A program made the translations under genes and the position numbers. This document shows positions 5,266 through 9,864 of a DNA stretch of 9,864 bases, piece by piece. Location: positions 1-9,864 of the forward strand of contig JAYWBR010000446.1 of assembly GCA_043781315.1 (NCBI GenBank). The letters are read 5' to 3'. The stretch is from CAIQOK01 sp043781315 (GTDB taxonomy: Bacteria; Verrucomicrobiota; Verrucomicrobiia; Limisphaerales; CAIQOK01). The notes below the pieces were generated by a model. That model was given only the letters and a program-made list of their open reading frames with translations. It was not told the DNA's origin and searched no databases. The first letter of the stretch is position 1. Each line of letters starts with the position of its first letter.

Positions 5266-6701
5266 TAACCCTGATCAAACCCATCCTCCTGGTGGCAACG
5301 CTGCCGCTGCTGTTCGTTGGCTGCACCACCACAAATCCCAATGCCGCGTTCGGCGACGTGGACAAGACGGTGCTGGCGCGCACGGGTCAGCAAGTGAGCT
5401 GGCCGCGCGATGACGCGCAACGCAAAGTCACCACCGAGGCTGTGAGCGCATTGCTTGCCACTAATCTCACGGCGCAGTCGGCGGTGGCCATCGCGTTGCT
5501 CAACAACCGCACGCTGCAAGCCGAGTTCGAGGACATCGGCATTTCGCAGGCGGATCTGGCGCAGGCGGCGCGGTTGAAGAACATCGAGATCGCCGGAAGC
5601 TGGCGCTGGACCGACGGGCCGGCGAACGCGGTCAACGCCGCGTATTCCGCCGCCGGAGATTTCCTCGACCTGCTCACGCTGCCGACGCGCAAGAAAATTG
5701 CCCGGCGCGAACTGGAGCAGACCAAGCTGCGCGTGGCCGACAGCGTCCTGCGCCTGGCCGCCGAAGCGCAGACCGCATTTTACACCGTGCAGGCCGGCGA
5801 AGAACTGGCCCGGCGGCTGGGCGTCATCGCGGCCATCAACGACGCGGGGGCGGAGGTGGCGCAGCGGCAATTCGACGCGGGCAACATCAACGCGCTCGAA
5901 CTGCAAAACCAGCAGGCGTCGGCCGCCCAGGCGCGGCTCGACTTCATGCTGGCGCAGGCCCAGACGCGCGCGGATCGTGAGCGGTTGAATCGCCTCCTGG
6001 GGTTGTCCGGCGTGCAGACACATTGGCAGGTTGGGAATGAACTGCCCGGCCTGCCGATCGCGGAAGCGCCGTTGGAAAATCTCGAAGCACTCGCGGTTGG
6101 TCAGCGGTTGGACCTGGCGGCGATGCGGAGCGAAACCGAATCGGTCGCCGGCGCGTTGCGGCTGAAAAAGAACACCCGCTTCCTGCCGGGCGTGGCCTTG
6201 GGCGTCAGCACGGAGGTAAGCCCCGACGGCCAGCGCGTCACCGGGCCAAACCTGAGCCTGGAGATTCCCCTGTTTGATCAGGGCCAGCCCGCCGTGGCGC
6301 GACTGGCCGCGCAGTACCGGCAGGCGCAGAACAACTACGCGGCCATGGAAGTCAACGTGCGTTCCGAAGTGCGGCAAGCGCAGGACACGCTGCTCGCGAC
6401 CCGCGCGGCGGCGGAACACTACGCAAAAATCCTGTTGCCGCAGCGTCAGGAAATTTTGCGGGAGACGTTGCGCCACTACAACGCCATGCAGAAAAGCAGC
6501 TACGAACTGCTCGCCGCCAAGGAGCGCGAACAGCTCACCGAACGCGGCTATGTCGAGGCGTTGCGGGATTATTGGATTGCCCGCGCCGAACTGGAACGGG
6601 CCGTCGGCGGCCGGTTGCATGGCGAAGGGTTGTCGTCCGCCGCCACCCCGCCGGAGTCGCCGGAGGCGACTCCAACCAGCGAACATCACCACCACCATTG
6701 A
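5262..6701 (+). CDS. TolC-family outer-membrane lipoprotein with natural His5 tail, 479 aa
   Basis: A lipoprotein signal peptide ends with the lipobox LFVGC, so Cys21 would be lipidated and anchored in the outer membrane, as in E. coli CusC. The two OEP repeats lie at about 70-260 and 280-455, with long helices such as TLLATRAAAEHYAKILLPQR and the closing SYELLAAKEREQLTERGY. It is a distant paralogue of the outer-membrane factor at 1460-2782, which lacks the lipobox. It ends SEHHHHH, five histidines encoded at 6684-6698 just before TGA. Start ATG 5262 overlaps the DUF2231-like stop by four bases, indicating translational coupling. The oxidase gene follows after 21 bases. Role: exit duct of the Cus-like pump or of another adaptor system. 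Which of the two outer-membrane factors serves the pump cannot be told from sequence. Confidence 0.9.
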   Translation: MITLIKPILLVATLPLLFVGCTTTNPNAAFGDVDKTVLARTGQQVSWPRDDAQRKVTTEAVSALLATNLTAQSAVAIALLNNRTLQAEFEDIGISQADLAQAARLKNIEIAGSWRWTDGPANAVNAAYSAAGDFLDLLTLPTRKKIARRELEQTKLRVADSVLRLAAEAQTAFYTVQAGEELARRLGVIAAINDAGAEVAQRQFDAGNINALELQNQQASAAQARLDFMLAQAQTRADRERLNRLLGLSGVQTHWQVGNELPGLPIAEAPLENLEALAVGQRLDLAAMRSETESVAGALRLKKNTRFLPGVALGVSTEVSPDGQRVTGPNLSLEIPLFDQGQPAVARLAAQYRQAQNNYAAMEVNVRSEVRQAQDTLLATRAAAEHYAKILLPQRQEILRETLRHYNAMQKSSYELLAAKEREQLTERGYVEALRDYWIARAELERAVGGRLHGEGLSSAATPPESPEATPTSEHHHHH

Positions 6702-6722
6702 TTTGAAACGAAAGAAATATTT

Positions 6723-8177
6723 ATGAATCGTAGAAATTTTCTCACGGGCGCGGCCACTGTCGCCGGCAGCGCGCTGCTCACGCGCCTCGTTCCCACCGCC
6801 GTCGCCGCCGAGCCGGGCAAGGCGGCGGTCAGCACCGGCAAGACCGCGCCGTTCAATCCCGGCGGGCTGGGCTACAAACCCGTCATCACGCCCAACGGCG
6901 AAACCTTGCCGTGGAAGATGGTGGATGGCGTGAAGGTGTTTCATCTCATCGCCGAGCCGGTCATGCATGAATTCATTCCCGCGATGGAGGAACATCCCAG
7001 CCTGGTCGCCGAGTGCTGGGGCTACAACGGGCGTGTTCACGGGCCGACCATCGAGGCGGTCGAAGGTGATCACATCCGCATCTACGTCACGAACCGATTG
7101 TCCGCGTCAACGAGCGTTCACTGGCACGGGCTCTATTTGCCGAGCGGCATGGACGGTGTGGGCGGCGTCAGCCAGCGGGCGATTCAGCCGGGCGAGACGT
7201 TCAAATACGAATACACGCTCAAGCAGCACGGCACTTACATGTATCACTCGCATCACGACGAGATGACGCAGATGCAGATGGGCATGATCGGGATGTTCAT
7301 TGTGCATCCAAAGAATCCGGCGCAACCGCCGCCCGACCGCGATTACGCGATCATGTTGAGCGAATGGAAAATTGAAGTCGGCGCACGCCGGCCCGATCCG
7401 AACGAGATGACGGACTTCAACATCTTCACGATGAACGGGCGCAGCTTTCCAGGCACGGAGGCGTTGGTGGCCAAAACCGGCGAGCGCGTCCGCATTCGCA
7501 TCGGCAACTTGAGCACGATGAGCCATCACGCGATTCATCTGCACGGCTATTATTTCAAAGTCGTGGCGACGGACGGCGGGGAAATTCCCGAGGCGGGTCA
7601 ATGGCCGGAGACGACCGTTCACATGCCCACGGGCAGCACGCGCACGGTGGAGTTCATCGCGAACGCGCCGGGCGATTGGGTGATGCACTGCCACATGCTG
7701 CATCATGTCATGAACCAGATGGGGCACAGGTTCGGAAATCTCATCGGCATCAACACCGAGGGTTTGAACGAGAAAATTCGCCAGCTCGTTCCCGGCTACA
7801 TGACGATGGGGCAGGACGGCATGGCCGACATGGGCGACATGGGCATGCCCGTCCCGGCCAATTCCCTGCCGATGGTCGGCGGGCGCGGCCAATACGATTA
7901 CATCACGATGGGCGGCATGTTCACGATCGTGAAAGTGCGCGAGGATTTGCCCGCTGATGGTTCCGATCCGGGCTGGTATAAAGCACCGCCCGGCACGGTC
8001 GCGGATGTCGCGTCGGAGGCGGATATGAAACATGACGGCATCGAGCTGCCGAAAGATTTGCCGAAGACCGCCGCACTGCGGACGCTGTCGGACGACGTGT
8101 GGTGCGGCCCGCCGCCGTCCGCCAAACCGGCCTTGCTGGCCAAGAATGGAGTCAATGGCCGGGTGAAAATTCACTGA
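6723..8177 (+). CDS. Two-domain multicopper oxidase (CopA/CueO-like), Tat-exported, 484 aa
   Basis: The N terminus is a twin-arginine signal (NRRNFLTG with Arg3-Arg4, cut after about VAA 27-29), so it would be folded with copper before export. Trinuclear-site motifs are HWHG (His133, His135), HSHHD (His175, His177), HAIHLHG (His269, His272, His274) and HCHMLHH (His322, Cys323, His324). The type-1 centre is His269, Cys323, His328 and Met333 at Cys+10. The 200 residues from His133 to Met333 match small two-domain laccases, not the three-domain CueO type, so domain 2 of CueO is missing. The Cys lies only in the second domain (type B of that group). Such enzymes act as trimers. Residues 334-484 form an extra C-terminal region with a Met-rich part at 360-375 (MTMGQDGMADMGDMGM) and a late WCGPPP. 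Likely role: oxidation of toxic Cu(I) to Cu(II) in the periplasm. The gene follows the TolC-like lipoprotein by 21 bases, in the same operon. Confidence 0.93.
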   Translation: MNRRNFLTGAATVAGSALLTRLVPTAVAAEPGKAAVSTGKTAPFNPGGLGYKPVITPNGETLPWKMVDGVKVFHLIAEPVMHEFIPAMEEHPSLVAECWGYNGRVHGPTIEAVEGDHIRIYVTNRLSASTSVHWHGLYLPSGMDGVGGVSQRAIQPGETFKYEYTLKQHGTYMYHSHHDEMTQMQMGMIGMFIVHPKNPAQPPPDRDYAIMLSEWKIEVGARRPDPNEMTDFNIFTMNGRSFPGTEALVAKTGERVRIRIGNLSTMSHHAIHLHGYYFKVVATDGGEIPEAGQWPETTVHMPTGSTRTVEFIANAPGDWVMHCHMLHHVMNQMGHRFGNLIGINTEGLNEKIRQLVPGYMTMGQDGMADMGDMGMPVPANSLPMVGGRGQYDYITMGGMFTIVKVREDLPADGSDPGWYKAPPGTVADVASEADMKHDGIELPKDLPKTAALRTLSDDVWCGPPPSAKPALLAKNGVNGRVKIH

Positions 8178-8189
8178 TCCCAGAACAAC

Positions 8190-8236
8190 TTCAGTTCCGT
8201 TTAAGCGGCGGGCAACGCGCGGCGGCGGAAACTGAA
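8190..8236 (+). other. Stem-loop in the oxidase to pump gap
   Basis: In the 82-base gap between the oxidase and the RND gene, TTCAGTTCCG (8190-8199) pairs with CGGAAACTGAA (8226-8236), with one bulged A and a 26-base loop. No T-run follows, so it is not a terminator. It could stabilise the upstream message or mark a processing site between the oxidase and the pump. I see no promoter or strong ribosome binding site in the rest of the gap. Confidence 0.3.
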
Positions 8237-8259
8237 ACTCTAAAACTCGAACGATCCCC

Positions 8260-9864
8260 ATGCTCACGCGCATCATTGATTTCTCGCTGAGGAACAAGTT
8301 CCTCGTCGTGCTGGCGACGCTGGCCTTGATTCTCGGCGGCGTTTACGCGGTGCGCAACGTGCCACTCGACGCCATCCCCGACCTCTCGGACACGCAGGTC
8401 ATCATCTACACCGAGTGGAACGGCCAGGCGCCGAACATCATCGAGGATCAGGTCACGTATCCGATCACGACGAAGATGCTGTCCGTGCCGAAGGCGAAAG
8501 TCGTGCGCGGCTATTCCTTCTACGGTTTCTCGTTCGTGTATGTGATTTTCGAGGACGGCACCGATCCGTATTGGGCGCGCAGCCGCGTGCTCGAATATCT
8601 CAGCAGCATCGGCAATCAACTGCCCAAGGGCGTCGCGCCCTCGCTCGGACCCGATGCCACGGGCGTCGGTTGGGCGTTCATGTATTCGATCAACTCGACC
8701 AACCGCGACCTCGCCGAGTTGCGTTCGATGCAGGACTGGTATTTGAAATATCAGCTCACTTCCGTGCCGGGCGTTTCGGAAGTCGCATCGGTCGGCGGCT
8801 TCGTGAAGCAGTATCAAGTGACGCTGGATCCGACCAAGCTCCGCGCCTACAACCTCGCGTTGAAGGACGTGAGCATGGCCATCGAGCGCAGCAACGGCGA
8901 AGTCGGCGGACGTTCGCTCGAACTGTCCGAGCGCGAGTTCATCCTGCGCGTCAAAGGTTACATCGCCAGCCTCGACGACTTGAAAAAAATTGCCGTCGGC
9001 CTTGGCGACAAAGGCGTGCCGATTCTGCTGCGGGACGTGGCGAACATCCAGTTCGGTCCCGACATGCGGCGCGGCATCGCGGAACTGAACGGCGAGGGTG
9101 AAACCGTCGGCGGTATCGTGGTCGTGCGCTACGGTGCCAACGCGCGCAAGGTGATTCAAGAGGTGAAGCAACGGCTGGAGCAGGCGATGAAGGCGCTGCC
9201 GGCCGACGTGAAAGTCACCGTCAATTACGACCGCACCACGCTGATTGACGGCGCGGTCAAGACGCTCGAAGAAAAGTTGCTGGAAGAAAGCATCGTCGTC
9301 GCGCTCGTCTGCTTGGCGTTCCTGCTGCACCTCCGCAGCGCCATGGTGGCCATCATCATCCTGCCGATCGCGGTGTTGATTTCGTTTCTCGTGATGTTCG
9401 GCCAGGGCATCAGCTCGAACATCATGTCGCTCGGCGGCATCGCCATCGCCATCGGCGTGATGGTGGACGCGGCGATTGTCATGATCGAGAACGTGCACAA
9501 ACATTTCGAGCGTGAGAAGGTGACCGACCAGAACCGCTGGGAATTGATCCGCAAGGCCAGCGAAGAGGTCGGGCCGCCGCTGTTCTTCTCGCTGCTCATT
9601 ATCACCGTCAGCTTCCTGCCGGTGTTCGCCTTGCAGGCGCAGGAAGGCCGGCTGTTCGCACCGCTCGCCTTCACCAAGACCTACGCCATGGCCGCGGCCG
9701 CCGGTCTGTCGGTGACGCTGGTGCCGGTGCTCATGGGCTACCTCATCCGCGGCCGCATCCGCCCCGAGCACGACAACCCGCTCAACCGCTGGCTGATGCG
9801 CGCCTATCGCCCGTTGCTCGACTGGGTGCTGGCACGGCCGAAGCAGGTGCTCGCCGGCGCGTTC
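8260..9864 (+). CDS. cusA: Cu(I)/Ag(I) efflux RND pump CusA, first 535 aa (cut by window edge)
   Basis: This is the inner-membrane, proton-driven pump of the tripartite system. The frame is open from ATG 8260 to the last base (535 codons). It begins MLTRIIDFSLRNKFLVVLA (first helix) and carries VPLDAIPDLSDTQVIIYTEW, typical of heavy-metal RND pumps. The fourth helix has GVMVDAAIVMIENVHKH with Asp403, equal to the proton-relay Asp405 of E. coli CusA. Met389, Met401, Met408, Met477 and Met492 fall at the positions of the E. coli methionine relay (391, 403, 410, 486, 501), which supports a Cu(I)/Ag(I) rather than Zn/Co substrate. The periplasmic metal site (573, 623, 672) and the second half lie outside. 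Total length should be about 1,040. No ribosome binding site is obvious. The start gives the usual short cytoplasmic N terminus of the family. It is co-directional with the adaptor, 82 bases after the oxidase. Confidence 0.95.
   Translation, partial: MLTRIIDFSLRNKFLVVLATLALILGGVYAVRNVPLDAIPDLSDTQVIIYTEWNGQAPNIIEDQVTYPITTKMLSVPKAKVVRGYSFYGFSFVYVIFEDGTDPYWARSRVLEYLSSIGNQLPKGVAPSLGPDATGVGWAFMYSINSTNRDLAELRSMQDWYLKYQLTSVPGVSEVASVGGFVKQYQVTLDPTKLRAYNLALKDVSMAIERSNGEVGGRSLELSEREFILRVKGYIASLDDLKKIAVGLGDKGVPILLRDVANIQFGPDMRRGIAELNGEGETVGGIVVVRYGANARKVIQEVKQRLEQAMKALPADVKVTVNYDRTTLIDGAVKTLEEKLLEESIVVALVCLAFLLHLRSAMVAIIILPIAVLISFLVMFGQGISSNIMSLGGIAIAIGVMVDAAIVMIENVHKHFEREKVTDQNRWELIRKASEEVGPPLFFSLLIITVSFLPVFALQAQEGRLFAPLAFTKTYAMAAAAGLSVTLVPVLMGYLIRGRIRPEHDNPLNRWLMRAYRPLLDWVLARPKQVLAGAF

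Noticed and set aside
6684..6698. Five-His C terminus as a cloning tag
   Set aside because: The codons alternate CAT and CAC in a natural operon context, with the stop and the next gene's start in normal positions, and the two preceding proteins also end in His-rich tails.
5169..7073. Very long minus-strand open frame of over 600 codons opposite the second OMF and the oxidase
   Set aside because: It is antisense to genes with clear family motifs. The conceptual product is rich in Arg, His, Gly and Ala with no recognisable domain, as expected of a shadow frame in GC-rich coding DNA.
8415..9101. Plus-strand 228-codon frame inside cusA
   Set aside because: It is the +2 frame of cusA, Arg- and Ala-rich, without any motif; the cusA frame is continuous and conserved.
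8191..9771. Minus-strand open frame of over 500 codons opposite the RND pump
   Set aside because: Antisense to a well-supported cusA. The product is His/Asp/Arg-rich with low complexity and no known motif.
1..9864. CRISPR arrays, tRNA or rRNA genes, insertion sequences
   Set aside because: No direct-repeat arrays, RNA-gene signatures, transposase motifs or terminal inverted repeats were seen by eye.

Overview
The window carries a copper/silver-type resistance locus, read almost entirely on the + strand, from a GC-rich Gram-negative bacterium. The proteins show export signals of several kinds: Sec signals, one lipobox and one twin-arginine motif. There are outer-membrane factors, few Shine-Dalgarno sequences, and a YHS-like secreted protein beside Cus-type efflux genes. 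Together these suggest the Verrucomicrobiota-Planctomycetota group, most likely a verrucomicrobium. That assignment is an inference from gene style; no rRNA or marker gene is present.

Layout. Positions 1-560 are a patchy left flank with minus-strand reading frames: a partial ORF running off the edge, a short stretch resembling the end of a DNA methylase, and a low-GC 91-residue ORF. A possible + strand C-terminal remnant also lies there. I see no intact recognisable gene in this part. From 561 a likely promoter leads into a small secreted YHS-like metal-binding protein (619-924). A small exported Cys-rich protein follows (984-1352). A 107-base gap with alternative stems and a T7 run precedes a tight block: TolC-like outer-membrane factor (1460-2782), CusB-type adaptor with extra metal-binding modules (2784-4628), DUF2231-like membrane protein (4630-5265), lipoprotein TolC-like factor (5262-6701), two-domain multicopper oxidase (6723-8177) and the first 535 residues of a CusA-type RND pump (8260 to the window end). 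Spacings of +1, +1, -4 and +21 bases point to one operon. The pump gene is still open at the right edge.

How the parts probably work together (inference from families). The RND pump, adaptor and outer-membrane factor form a channel expelling Cu(I)/Ag(I) across the envelope. The adaptor keeps the three-Met site of CusB and adds four Cys-rich heavy-metal-binding modules, one at the N terminus and three at the C terminus. These could replace the missing CusF chaperone. The oxidase would turn periplasmic Cu(I) into less toxic Cu(II). The YHS-like protein, the Cys-rich protein and a series of His-rich C-terminal tails look like periplasmic metal buffers or handlers. No regulator, P-type ATPase or CusF gene is seen in the window.

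The least expected points are the multi-module CusB, two different TolC-like genes flanking one adaptor, the DUF2231-like protein inside the pump operon, and the Cys-rich small protein. Long minus-strand ORFs opposite the operon genes are GC-driven shadows and are not annotated.
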